Positions 1-7,049 of a DNA stretch of 33,792 nucleotides are shown in pieces. The notes under the pieces were generated by a model. The model did not search any database. It saw nothing but the letters and a program-made list of their open reading frames with translations, and was not told where the DNA came from. Origin of the DNA: Nocardia asiatica NBRC 100129 (lineage in GTDB: Bacteria > Actinomycetota > Actinomycetes > Mycobacteriales > Mycobacteriaceae); the NCBI RefSeq assembly GCF_000308415.1, contig NZ_BAFS01000003.1, positions 1-33,792 on the forward strand, read 5' to 3'. Position numbers and translations under genes: made by a program. Numbering within the stretch: the stretch's first letter is position 1; each line of letters opens with the position of its first letter.

Positions 1-2
1 AA

Positions 3-47
3 ACCCGGCTCGCGGCCATCGCCCAAGAAGTCGCCGGACTCACCTGA
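3..47 (+). CDS. C-terminal tail of a truncated upstream gene (partial)
   Basis: The reading frame open at the left edge encodes a 14-residue tail (TRLAAIAQEVAGLT) ending in TGA at 45-47. The alanine-rich amphipathic pattern looks like the last helix of a protein, but it is too short to assign. It would belong to the same inferred integrative element as the genes that follow. A chance open frame cannot be excluded. Confidence 0.3.
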   Translation, partial: TRLAAIAQEVAGLT

Positions 48-134
48 GCATCGCGCGGCACGAGCGGCGGAGCAGGCCGGTAGTAGACAGAAGACATCGA
101 CGGCGGATCTGATGCGCGAATGGCCCTTGCGCGG

Positions 135-344
135 CTAGGGCTGTCCGGCGGGCACAGCGTGAGTCAGATCAGTCGTCCACGGGTAGGTTCCGGGGGAGTC
201 ATCCACGGCTTGAACGAGTGCCTTGGTCGGGTCACCGTCGACGCTGATCTCAACGATGCGGAACACACTCATCCCACCAGCGACCAGGTGGATCAGGGAG
301 TTTTCCTCGAACTGCACGAGTCGGAGACTAGCGAACAATCCCAC
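135..344 (-). CDS. Possible small hypothetical protein or gene remnant
   Basis: This minus-strand frame gives about 69 residues from a GTG at 344, or 46 from an ATG at 272. Its composition is protein-like (segments such as SVFRIVEISVDGDPTKALVQ and AVDDSPGTYPW), unlike the arginine-rich shadows around it. I recognise no family. No convincing ribosome binding site precedes either start, and the frame stays open further upstream antisense to the ligase pseudogene. It may be the C-terminal remnant of a larger gene cut off by rearrangement. It lies 22 bp from the ligase remnant in divergent orientation. Confidence 0.3.
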   Translation of the reverse strand: MGLFASLRLVQFEENSLIHLVAGGMSVFRIVEISVDGDPTKALVQAVDDSPGTYPWTTDLTHAVPAGQP

Positions 345-366
345 CGAGTCGATATTTGCCACAGAT

Positions 367-1337
367 ATGCTGATTGGTGTGTCCGTGCCTGCCCCGATGC
401 TGGCGACGCCTGGTCGGCCTCCCGATGCGCCAGGCCGTTGGGCGATCGAGATGAAGTGGGATGGGATGCTTGCGGTTTGCCGCGTGACGCGCACGCGGGT
501 GGAGCTGTACAGCCGCAACCGCAACAACGTCACCGCGTCCTACCCGGAACTCAGCGCCGCGCTCGCGGAGTGCGCCCAAGGCACCGACATGATCCTCGAT
601 GGAGAGATCGTCGCCCCCCGACCCGGCCACCGGCGCGCCGTCGTTCCCACGGTTGCAGCAGCGCATGCACCTGACCCGGCCCACCCGGGACCTGGTCGAG
701 GCGGTGCCGGTGCAGCTGTTCGTGTTCGACCTGCTCGAACTCGACGAGGCCGACACCATGGCTCTGCCTTATGTCGACCGGCGCGCCCGCCTGGGCGACC
801 TCGCTCTCGGCGGTGCGGGTGTTCGTGTCCCGCCGTACTGGACCGATATCGCGGTCGACACGATGCTGGACACGGCCGCCTCTCATGGCCTGGAAGGTGT
901 GGTCGGTAAGCGTCTGGACTCGGTGTACTGGCCGGGTACGCGCTCGCGGTTGTGGTTGAAGACGGCGATCCGGCAGACGACGGAGGTGATCGTCGCAGGC
1001 TGGGTGCCCGGTAGCAGCGGCGGTGAGGGTGAAGCGCTTGGCTCGCTGATTCTTGGTGCTTACGACGAGTCTGGCCGGCTCGTCTACGTCGGGCATGTCG
1101 GCACGTTTCACCCGGGCAGCTCGCCGCGCGTTGCTTGAGCGACTGACCGCCTTGGCCGCGCCCGACAGTCCGTTCGACCGGCCCGCTCGATCATGGCGGG
1201 TGACGGCGGCGCGCTGGGTGACACCACAGCTGGTGGGCACGGTCGAGTACCGGGAGTTCGTCGGGGCGTTGCGGCATCCGAGCTGGCGAGGATTGCGCGC
1301 CGAGATCGACCCCACCGAGGTCCGGCTACCGACCTGA
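367..1337 (+). pseudogene. ATP-dependent DNA ligase (LigC-like), broken by two frameshifts
   Basis: Three consecutive frames together spell an ATP-dependent DNA ligase. Frame one (367 to about 612) has the N-terminus (PMLATPGRPP) and the nucleotidyl motif I (EMKWDGML, with the AMP-accepting lysine) through LDGEIVA. Frame two (about 613-1105) continues with TGAPSFPRLQQRMH, motif III VFDLLELD, motif IV EGVVGKRLDS and motif V WLKTAIRQTTEVIVAGW. Frame three (about 1106-1337) supplies the oligonucleotide-binding tail (RRALLERLTALAAPDSPF to the TGA at 1335). The first break lies in a run of six C at 612-617 and is explained by one extra base. The second, at about 1105, fits loss of two G where a GTGF motif is expected. 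Motif I also has leucine where the family normally has arginine (KWDGxR), a further sign of decay. Intact homologues act as accessory ligases in end joining and repair. A sequencing error at the C run could explain one break but hardly both. Confidence 0.85.
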
Positions 1338-1349
1338 GACGTTCGCATC

Positions 1350-1363
1350 CTTCAGATCTGAAG
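1350..1363. terminator. Perfect 14-bp palindrome between ligase remnant and zinc-ribbon gene
   Basis: CTTCAGATCTGAAG is perfectly self-complementary. It lies 13 bp past the ligase stop and 53 bp before the convergent stop of the zinc-ribbon gene. It could be a short terminator hairpin or a protein-binding site; there is no T-tract. Confidence 0.25.
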
Positions 1364-1416
1364 CTGTCGTGGCTGGCTGCCGGTTCTGGGACGCGACCGT
1401 TGGCGAGCCCCGGAGG

Positions 1417-2025
1417 TCAGGCGTTGGCGTAGCCACCGGCATTCCACACCAACCAGCGGAAGTGCTGCGGGGCGAATGCCTGGCGAGCGGGAACACCCGG
1501 TGCCGGAGACTGGGGCCAAAACGCCACACCGCACCGATGGCAGTAGAAACCGGCCTGCCACACCGCATGCGCGTCACGACGTCCCCGAATGATTCTACCG
1601 TTGCGGCGAATACGGCACACAGCGACAGTGAGCAGGACAGCGCCAGGCGCCGCCAACCCCCCGAGAAACATCACCATGGCGAGGGCGGCAACCACGTGCG
1701 AGACCCCGGGAACAGGATGGACGATGCCATCGACCGCCGGAACGATCCCTGACATCGCCGGTACGAGCAGCACCAAGGCGAAGAAGGTCAGCCACCCAGC
1801 AGGGGTACGGGAAGGCTCGCGGGCAAGGCTGTGGGCGAGTGCGGTGGTGTGCGTCCGTTCGACAGTGGCAGTGCCGAACACCGGCACCAAGCCAGTCGAG
1901 GCGACTCCAACGCCGGAGTAGACGTTCGTGCCGAAGCTGGTCGAGACGCCGTCGGCTTTCAAGGCGGGCACACTCTGCACCAAGTCGAGTTGGTGGCAGT
2001 GCGGACACGTCAGATCGACGTCCAT
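1417..2025 (-). CDS. Zinc-ribbon membrane protein of unknown function
   Basis: This 202-residue protein has an N-terminal zinc-ribbon half (CPHCH, residues about 7-11) and a second Cys pair near the C-terminus (CHRCGVAFWP). Between them are two hydrophobic segments (around residues 88-108 and 117-145). The layout suggests cytoplasmic zinc-binding ends flanking a two-pass membrane hairpin. The start is the ATG at 2025 because GAGGGGG lies 8-9 bases upstream; the frame continues to 2202 but without such a site. No enzyme signature is visible and I assign no function. It lies inside the inferred integrative element, convergent with the ligase remnant. Confidence 0.7.
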   Translation of the reverse strand: MDVDLTCPHCHQLDLVQSVPALKADGVSTSFGTNVYSGVGVASTGLVPVFGTATVERTHTTALAHSLAREPSRTPAGWLTFFALVLLVPAMSGIVPAVDGIVHPVPGVSHVVAALAMVMFLGGLAAPGAVLLTVAVCRIRRNGRIIRGRRDAHAVWQAGFYCHRCGVAFWPQSPAPGVPARQAFAPQHFRWLVWNAGGYANA

Positions 2026-2455
2026 ACGCGGAACCCCCTCCCAAGCCGTTGCGCTGTAGCGGCGAGTCTGTGGTGCTGGTACCTGCAACGACAGCTCTGT
2101 GGGGTATCCAACACCCTCGGCGACCTGCTGTCGAGAGCTAATCACGAGCTTCTTCACCGACGAGTCCTTCCATTCATGCTGATGAGTCAATTCCCGTCTC
2201 ATGGCCAGCCGCAGTCCGCACTCATCAGCGCGGAACCGACTTCCCGTGCCGTTGCGCCTCTGCTTGACCAGGCGCAGAAACGGAAACCAGTCTCGGGTGG
2301 GCGGCCGTTGGAGCGAACCTGGGCGGGGGCGCCAACGGCGAGCTGTTCCGGCTGAGCAGCGGGGTCACTCAGTCGGCTGGACCCGACCAGATCGGGGCAG
2401 GAAGGATGTCTGCCACCGCTGAGAGGCCCGCCTTCGCAGGGCAATCGCTACCTAA
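2026..2455. other. Gene-poor stretch inside the inferred element
   Basis: No frame here has convincing protein composition, a ribosome binding site, or a recognisable family. The minus-strand frame to 2202 is most likely untranslated sequence upstream of the zinc-ribbon gene. I see no repeat or RNA gene in it. Confidence 0.5.
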
Positions 2456-2473
2456 GAGACGCGGGAGATACCC

Positions 2474-2488
2474 GGTGACGCGGTCACC
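2474..2488. repeat. Palindrome GGTGAC-GCG-GTCACC, copy 1
   Basis: The inverted repeat has 6-bp arms and a 3-bp spacer. A second copy with identical arms begins 45 bp further on. It may be a dimeric repressor or excision-protein site, or a by-product of a repeated GD(A/G)VT codon pattern in the overlapping open frame. Confidence 0.4.
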
Positions 2489-2518
2489 GACCCGCAATCC
2501 CGGGCCATCGTTTCGCCT

Positions 2519-2533
2519 GGTGACGGCGTCACC
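2519..2533. repeat. Palindrome GGTGAC-GGC-GTCACC, copy 2
   Basis: The arms are identical to those at 2474-2488 and only the 3-bp spacer differs. The copies are 45 bp centre to centre, so they would sit on nearly the same face of the helix. This copy lies about 120 bp before the tRNA-Ile fragment. Confidence 0.4.
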
Positions 2534-2649
2534 AAGAACGTGTATGTTTACGTATCGAAACGTATCCAAACGCCGTGGGATGAGGTTCAAACCCGCTGGC
2601 AGAGCCACGTTTCGAAGCCTTGACCAGCAGTTTCGGCGTTCGGGGGGTG

Positions 2650-2675
2650 CGGAGGTTCAAGTCCTCCTAGGCCCA
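2650..2675 (+). mobile_element. 3' fragment of tRNA-Ile: probable attR of an integrative element
   Basis: The sequence reads as the T-arm and acceptor end of actinobacterial tRNA-Ile(GAU): stem GGAGG (2651-2655), loop TTCAAGT, stem CCTCC (2663-2667), acceptor strand TAGGCCC (2668-2674) and discriminator A2675. The matching 5' acceptor (GGGCCTA), D-arm and anticodon arm are absent upstream, so this is only a 3' fragment. Site-specific elements that integrate in tRNA genes regenerate an intact tRNA at one end and leave such a fragment at the other. The fragment points rightward, so the intact ileT and the rest of the element should lie to the left of this window. In mycobacteria ileT and alaT are neighbours just after gyrA, and the rest of this window matches that region. 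Confidence 0.75.
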
Positions 2676-2706
2676 CCCATCAACCTGTAGTTCATTGCTC
2701 ACAGCG

Positions 2707-2868
2707 ATGCGAAGTCACGTCGACAACGCGCGAGCCGCCGAGGCCGAACGTGACGCTCACGACCACCGCGAGCGGATCATGGAGATACTGCGGCAGAACA
2801 GCGCAGGCGTCTCGGCTACCGAGGTATCTCCAGAGCACATCGCGGCGCTCGCGATCTCACCACATTGA
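2707..2868 (+). CDS. Possible small 53-residue protein
   Basis: An ATG at 2707 opens a 53-residue frame with a hydrophilic, helix-prone sequence (ARAAEAERDAHDHRERIMEI) ending in TGA at 2866-2868. No Shine-Dalgarno sequence is evident before the ATG, and the frame is open upstream through the tRNA fragment, so the start is uncertain. A strong hairpin follows within 21 bp. It may be a real small gene or a leftover from the insertion. I recognise no family. Confidence 0.3.
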   Translation: MRSHVDNARAAEAERDAHDHRERIMEILRQNSAGVSATEVSPEHIAALAISPH

Positions 2869-2888
2869 CTGACAATCTCCAGCACTGG

Positions 2889-2924
2889 AAGCATCCGCCG
2901 CTCAGGCTGCTGCGGCGGACGCTT
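2889..2924. terminator. Bidirectional terminator hairpin
   Basis: A perfect 8-bp core stem (TCCGCCGC at 2894-2901 with GCGGCGGA at 2912-2919) is extended after one mismatch by AAGC/GCTT. It sits between the small frame ending at 2868 and the convergent monooxygenase ending at 3003, and could serve both. The T-tract is short (CTTTCCC). Confidence 0.5.
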
Positions 2925-3002
2925 TCCCTGGGCAGCCTCAGCTCACATCAACGTGTTTCGGCCCCGCGTGGGGTGCCGTAGCGGATTTCGTACACATCGT
3001 CT

Positions 3003-4526
3003 TCACTGCGGTGCGCCGAACCAGGAGGAGAGCGCTCCGCGCAGCGCGAGCGCGGCGGTTTCGGCGGGTTCATCGAGGGTGGCGGCCCAAGCGACGTGGG
3101 CGTCGGGCCGGATCAGCAGGGCATCGGCTGGTCTGTTGTCGTTTTTGGCGGTGTGGACATCTATCCGATGCCGCCAGCCTAGGGCGATCTCGCGGAGGTC
3201 TTGACGGTCGGCGAGGTCGAGCAGGAGGGGCCGCGCGGTCTGTATGAGTTCCGCGACGCTGGTGATCCCCTGGTCGGTGTGCAAGGTGAGGTCGGGTGCG
3301 AACGCCCCGGCCAAGGAGTGGTCGGAACCCGGCATCGGATAGCGAATGTCGGTGTGGCCGACGAGGGCGCCCATACGGCGCAAGGCCGGCTCGTCGGCGA
3401 GCAATTCCTGGAAGACTTGCCGAAGCGCTTCGGCGGCCGGGTCATGTCCGCGCCGCAGTGCCACCTGAGCTCGGGTCTGTAGCCGCGCCCGTGCACCGGC
3501 GAAGTGGCGTTCGTCGTGATAGGTGTCCAGCAGACCGGCCGGCGCCCAGCCGTGGATGTCGGCGCCCAGCTTCCAAGCGAGATTGACCGTGTCGAGCATG
3601 CCGACATTGAGCGCCGTACCTGTGGCGGGGAACAGATGGGCCGCATCGCCGGCCAGCAGGATCCTCCCGTCCCGGTATCGCTCCGCCTGCCGGTCCTTGA
3701 AGGTATAGCGGGTCAGTCGAGTCGGTTCTCCCAATGGCAGATCCGCGCCGAGCACGCGGCGAATGCTGTCGCCGAGCTCGGTGAGAGTCAGCGGCTCGTC
3801 GTCGTCGTATTCGGCGGACTCGTCTTCGGTGGTTTGAAGGAACATCGCCCCGGGGCCGGCCGCGAACGCGAACACACCGCTGTCTGTCCGCGTGAAACCG
3901 GCACGGATCGTGCCCAGCCCGGGGACGTCGATGTCGCCGTTGTCGAGCACGGTTACCGAATCGTGCACGGCGACTTGGGCAAGCCTGTTGACCTCTGCAT
4001 ATGTCGTGCCGTGGAACTCGATTCCGGCCATGTCGCGGATCCGGCTGCGCCCGCCGTCGCAGCCCACCAGGTACCGGGCGGTCACCCGGTACGTTCCCTC
4101 CGGCCCGCGCACGTCCGCGGTCACCGCGGCGTCGTCCTGGCGCACCCCGACCACCTCGTGTCCGCGACGGATCTCGGCGCCGAGTTCACGTGCGCGTTCG
4201 TCCAGCAGTCGCTCGATTTCCAGCTGCGGGATCGGCAACGCCCGCATCGGGGGATCTGTCAGATGCGTGAAGTCCAGATAGATATTGCCGAACGGAAAGC
4301 GGGGAGCCAGGTCGCGGTCGCTGCTGGCCGCCTCGAATCGATCCAGCAGACCTCGGTAGCGCAGCAAGTGCAGGATCCGCCCACCGAGACCGCTGGCCTT
4401 CGGAGTGTCACGGGGCTGCGGATGCCGCTCCAGCACCAGCGGCCGCACTCCGGCCAGGCACAGTTCACCGGCCAGCATCAGACCGGTCGGTCCGGCGCCC
4501 ACGATGATCACATCGGTATCCGTCAC
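3003..4526 (-). CDS. Class A FAD-dependent aromatic monooxygenase
   Basis: This 507-residue protein is a full-length member of the PheA/TfdB/MhpA group of single-component flavin hydroxylases. It uses NAD(P)H and O2 to hydroxylate aromatic or polyketide-like substrates in the cytoplasm. Visible motifs are the N-terminal dinucleotide fold VIIVGAGPTGLMLAGEL (GxGxxG at residues 10-15), the DG motif in YLVGCDGGRSRIRDMAG (about 152-168) and the GD motif in GRILLAGDAAHLFPATG (about 287-303). A C-terminal thioredoxin-like region ends the protein. The start is GTG at 4526 with GGAG 7 bases upstream. The antibiotic-inactivating rifampicin monooxygenases belong to the same superfamily, but nothing here fixes the substrate. 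It stands alone, next to the element boundary and a decayed beta-lactamase-family gene, so it may be accessory cargo. Confidence 0.85.
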   Translation of the reverse strand: MTDTDVIIVGAGPTGLMLAGELCLAGVRPLVLERHPQPRDTPKASGLGGRILHLLRYRGLLDRFEAASSDRDLAPRFPFGNIYLDFTHLTDPPMRALPIPQLEIERLLDERARELGAEIRRGHEVVGVRQDDAAVTADVRGPEGTYRVTARYLVGCDGGRSRIRDMAGIEFHGTTYAEVNRLAQVAVHDSVTVLDNGDIDVPGLGTIRAGFTRTDSGVFAFAAGPGAMFLQTTEDESAEYDDDEPLTLTELGDSIRRVLGADLPLGEPTRLTRYTFKDRQAERYRDGRILLAGDAAHLFPATGTALNVGMLDTVNLAWKLGADIHGWAPAGLLDTYHDERHFAGARARLQTRAQVALRRGHDPAAEALRQVFQELLADEPALRRMGALVGHTDIRYPMPGSDHSLAGAFAPDLTLHTDQGITSVAELIQTARPLLLDLADRQDLREIALGWRHRIDVHTAKNDNRPADALLIRPDAHVAWAATLDEPAETAALALRGALSSWFGAPQ

Positions 4527-4666
4527 TCGTTACTCCAATTCGCGCAGTTTCTGGCTCGGGCCGATGATTCTGCGGCATGACCCGGGTCTTGCAGCAAGCC
4601 CCCTGGTGCGCGATATGTTGAGAACGGAAAGAATTCATCGGCTCCGTGAAGAAAGACTGATGCGGG

Positions 4667-4935
4667 TCACAGTGAGTCGTAGACGGCTGCCAGGAGTCGT
4701 GGGCGTGGGAGTCTCCGTCGAGGGCGTCACGGGGCAGGTTCGGTACGAAACCGAACGCGACCCGGTGTTCGGGATCGGTGAGTCCCAGCGACCCGCCCGT
4801 GCGGGGGGCCGGCTTCCACACCGGTCGGTGTCCAGCGAGGCGCGCGGCCATCGCCCCGGGATCGGCCGCCTCGGCGACGGTGACCGGCTGGTGGAAAGCG
4901 GGCAGACCGGCCCGGTGGGTCCCCGCTTCGTGACC
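4667..4935 (-). pseudogene. Beta-lactamase-family serine hydrolase remnant with internal deletion
   Basis: The minus strand encodes HRAGLPAFHQPVTVAEAADP and AARLAGHRPVWKP, typical of the mid-part of class C beta-lactamase/EstB-type serine hydrolases. This runs directly into TGGSLGLTDPEHRVAFGFVP, the family's C-terminal block. In intact proteins about 150 residues separate these blocks, so an internal segment is missing. The last residues, LLAAVYDSL, lie in another frame and end at the TGA at 4667-4669, so a frameshift is also present. The N-terminal SxxK active-site region is not found upstream. The gene is dead. Confidence 0.65.
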
Positions 4936-5054
4936 GCACGGGACCGGCGTGGATTCGGTGCCCGGCGAGCGCCTCCGCCGGTCACCACGCGCCATCGTCG
5001 CTGGTGATCTTCGCGTCGCTCGCGAGGTCGGCGTAACCGATCCGGAGGCGCGGT

Positions 5055-5240
5055 CTACGAGACGGCTTGACTGACTGCGTTCGGGCCGTCGTAGGTCCGG
5101 TCGGGTATCGCTTCGAGCGCATCGAGGACATCCTTGTCCGCACCGTTGCCCTTGGCGGCGGACAGAATTCCGTCGCGATCACACGGATAGTCGACGCCGG
5201 ACAGGTACTTCTGCACCTGGATGGGACTGATCTGGCTCAT
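5055..5240 (-). CDS. DUF2795 domain protein
   Basis: This 61-residue protein (SPIQVQKYLSGVDYPCDRDG, then ILSAAKGNGADKDVLDALEA) matches the small DUF2795 family, which is widespread in actinobacteria and of unknown biochemical function. The domain fills the whole protein. The ATG at 5240 is chosen because GGAGGAG lies 3-9 bases upstream; an upstream in-frame start at 5321 has no such site. It is divergent from the lipoprotein gene at 5432, with about 190 bp of shared upstream DNA. Confidence 0.8.
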   Translation of the reverse strand: MSQISPIQVQKYLSGVDYPCDRDGILSAAKGNGADKDVLDALEAIPDRTYDGPNAVSQAVS

Positions 5241-5431
5241 CTTCTCCTCCTTTTCGACGATCCGAGGCAACGGATATCGGCGCAGTACCACCACCCGGAC
5301 AGCGCAAACCCACGGCAACACTCAGGCGCGCGCCGAAACCTGTCGAGAGCACTTTGACCGCTCGCTGTTCGGACGGCGCCCGCCTGGGCATCCTCGCAGA
5401 GACGGATTCACTGGCTACCGAAGGAGATGAC

Positions 5432-5890
5432 ATGGCGGTAAACCGGAATCGAGTGGCCCGCTCGGTGTTCGTCGCGAGTGCAATGGCTGCCGGAATCAGC
5501 CTCGTCGGTTGCGACGATGACGGCACCGAAACCGCACCGGACACCACGATGATGACCACCCTGCCCGGCACCACAGAGCCGGCTACCTCTCCCACGACCT
5601 CGCCAACGGCGGGTGCCGAAATCACGTCCGAAGCCGCTCGGCAGTTGTGCGACATGATTCAGCCCGAACTCGACAATTGGCGTGACCAAGGTTCGACGGT
5701 CGCGAAGGTCAGCTTCAACGGCACCGTGCAGAACTGGGCGGCCCGCAACGAACTCACCGACGACGTGATCAAGGACAAGACCATCGTCGACACCGTCACC
5801 ACGCAAACCTGCCCCGACGTTCGTCAGCAGGCGCTGGAGGTGCTCGATGTCCCCGATCTCGCCTCGGGCCTGGTGGGGTTCGGCGGATAG
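5432..5890 (+). CDS. Secreted lipoprotein of unknown function
   Basis: This 152-residue protein starts with a short basic N-region (NRNRVAR), a hydrophobic core and a lipobox SLVGC ending at about residue 25, so it should be lipid-anchored on the outer face of the membrane. A Thr/Pro-rich linker (about residues 30-60) typical of O-mannosylated actinobacterial lipoproteins follows. The globular part contains two cysteines (LCDMI and QTCPD) that could form a disulfide. AAGGAG sits 6 bases before the ATG. I recognise no enzymatic motif. Confidence 0.75.
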   Translation: MAVNRNRVARSVFVASAMAAGISLVGCDDDGTETAPDTTMMTTLPGTTEPATSPTTSPTAGAEITSEAARQLCDMIQPELDNWRDQGSTVAKVSFNGTVQNWAARNELTDDVIKDKTIVDTVTTQTCPDVRQQALEVLDVPDLASGLVGFGG

Positions 5891-5920
5891 CTCGGCTGGT
5901 GTGGGCACGACGGGTTGATC

Positions 5921-6562
5921 TCAGCCGCGACGCAGCCCGCGCTTGTTCGGCCGCGGCCGAGCCGCCGAATCGGCCCAGGTGGGTTCGTCAGATCCTGGCG
6001 TGCCGGCCGTGCCGCGCACACGGTCCGCTTCGATAGCGGCTCTGGCGTCTACCTCGCGTCGCGCGAAGGCGATATCGCGTGCGCTGCGCACTGACAAACG
6101 GCCGAGCGAACTCGCGGCGAAGAACAAGATCAGCGCGCCGAGACCGTAGAAGTAGGCCAGCTGGAGCAGCGCGCGTTTCCAATCGGACGTTGCGACCGGT
6201 TCGCCGACGTCCCCTATGCCCAGCGGGCCGGCCAGCAGCGGCCCGGTCACGAACCATACGCCCGCCGCCACCGCCAGCCACGCGCCGAAGCTCGCGACGA
6301 TCCGGTTGCGGCTTGCCAACATGAGCAATCCGCCGATGATCGCGGCGACGCCGGGCAATACCTGGAGCCATCCGCGCGCCGCGGTCCACACCCATGGCTC
6401 GTCCGGAGTGAACGCGAAGTCGAAGTATGGCCCCAGGAAGGGGATCAGCGCACCCCAGGCGCCCAGCAGCAGCACCGCGAGCCCGCCGACGGCTCCCCGG
6501 CTACGCGGAATCGGAAGCGGACTGCCGTGGTCCGCGTAAGCACTATCGTCAACGTCCCTCAT
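5921..6562 (-). CDS. Four-pass membrane protein of unknown function
   Basis: This 213-residue protein has four hydrophobic segments: GGLAVLLLGAWGALIPFLG, a segment near VLPGVAAIIGGLLMLA, AWLAVAAGVWFVTGPLLAG, and LAYFYGLGALILFFAAS. A charged cytoplasmic tail (RSARDIAFARREVDARAAIE) follows. It resembles uncharacterised Nocardiaceae membrane proteins, and no transporter signature is visible. I take the ATG at 6562, preceded closely by GGAGG; an ATG five codons upstream at 6577 lacks a site. It is convergent with the lipoprotein gene. Confidence 0.7.
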   Translation of the reverse strand: MRDVDDSAYADHGSPLPIPRSRGAVGGLAVLLLGAWGALIPFLGPYFDFAFTPDEPWVWTAARGWLQVLPGVAAIIGGLLMLASRNRIVASFGAWLAVAAGVWFVTGPLLAGPLGIGDVGEPVATSDWKRALLQLAYFYGLGALILFFAASSLGRLSVRSARDIAFARREVDARAAIEADRVRGTAGTPGSDEPTWADSAARPRPNKRGLRRG

Positions 6563-6798
6563 GACGCCTCCATTCATCGGAGTAGGTGCTATTACCGCCT
6601 ACCCTTTGTCCACCGCGATACGCACGAACAGCGCAGGTCGGGCACCCCACCTTCCGCTCGAGGCTCGGCCCGGATTCGTCGGGCACGACGCCGCCCCGAG
6701 TAGAACGGTTGGACGACGTCAGTGCAGGTGCGATGTAGCAGGAGCCGGAGAGCTGACCAACGAAACTGTTTCACTCTGCTTCGGAACTTCGGCAGACA

Positions 6799-6831
6799 AA
6801 AGGCGAGTGCCCCTTACAGGCACTCGCCTTT
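6799..6831. terminator. Strong intrinsic terminator after the minus-strand tRNA-Ala
   Basis: A perfect 13-bp stem (AAAGGCGAGTGCC at 6799-6811, GGCACTCGCCTTT at 6819-6831) encloses a 7-base loop. Read on the minus strand it lies 7 bp after the tRNA and ends in TTTTG, as expected for a factor-independent terminator. Confidence 0.8.
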
Positions 6832-6837
6832 GATTTG

Positions 6838-6910
6838 TGGAGCCTAGGGGAATCGAACCCCTAACCCCTGCCTTGCAAAGGCAGTGCTCTGCCAATTGAG
6901 CTAAGGCCCC
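6838..6910 (-). tRNA. tRNA-Ala(UGC), minus-strand copy
   Basis: The 73-base cloverleaf has acceptor strands GGGGCCT and AGGCTCC with the G3-U70 alanine identity pair, anticodon loop TTTGCAA (anticodon TGC), T-loop TTCGATT and discriminator A. CCA is not encoded. It is base-for-base identical to the plus-strand copy at 13901-13973, but its upstream and downstream flanks are unrelated to that copy. It has its own terminator, so it could be an expressed second gene. Confidence 0.95.
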
Positions 6911-7049
6911 GGCACCGTTGATCACGGCTGTGCGTACAGACGCCTGGAAAACGGTACCTTCTCGTCGCTGACATGGTCAAAACGGCTGGGTGCGGCGGCC
7001 GGGATGAAGGCCGTGCCGCCCAGATGCAGGTGGTCTTCGCCGCACCTGG

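Larger units (their letters stand above)
2456..2623 (+). pseudogene. Start-less coding remnant next to the att site
   Basis: An open frame from just after a TAA at 2453 to the TGA at 2621-2623 encodes about 55 natural-looking residues, including IPGDAVTDPQSRAIVSPGDG and KNVYVYVSKRIQTPWDEVQ. There is no ATG, and the only start-like codon (GTG at 2540) lies well inside. I do not recognise the family. The short GD(A/G)VT motif occurs twice, and its DNA forms the two palindromes listed separately. It looks like the C-terminal remnant of a gene truncated near the element boundary. Confidence 0.35.

Noticed and set aside
4405..5007. 200-residue plus-strand frame covering the monooxygenase start and the beta-lactamase remnant
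   Set aside because: It is arginine-rich shadow composition; the minus strand gives recognisable family blocks.
6719..6925. 68-residue minus-strand frame across tRNA-Ala (with GSIPLGSTN)
   Set aside because: This is the familiar false protein produced by translating a tRNA gene; the cloverleaf explains the sequence.
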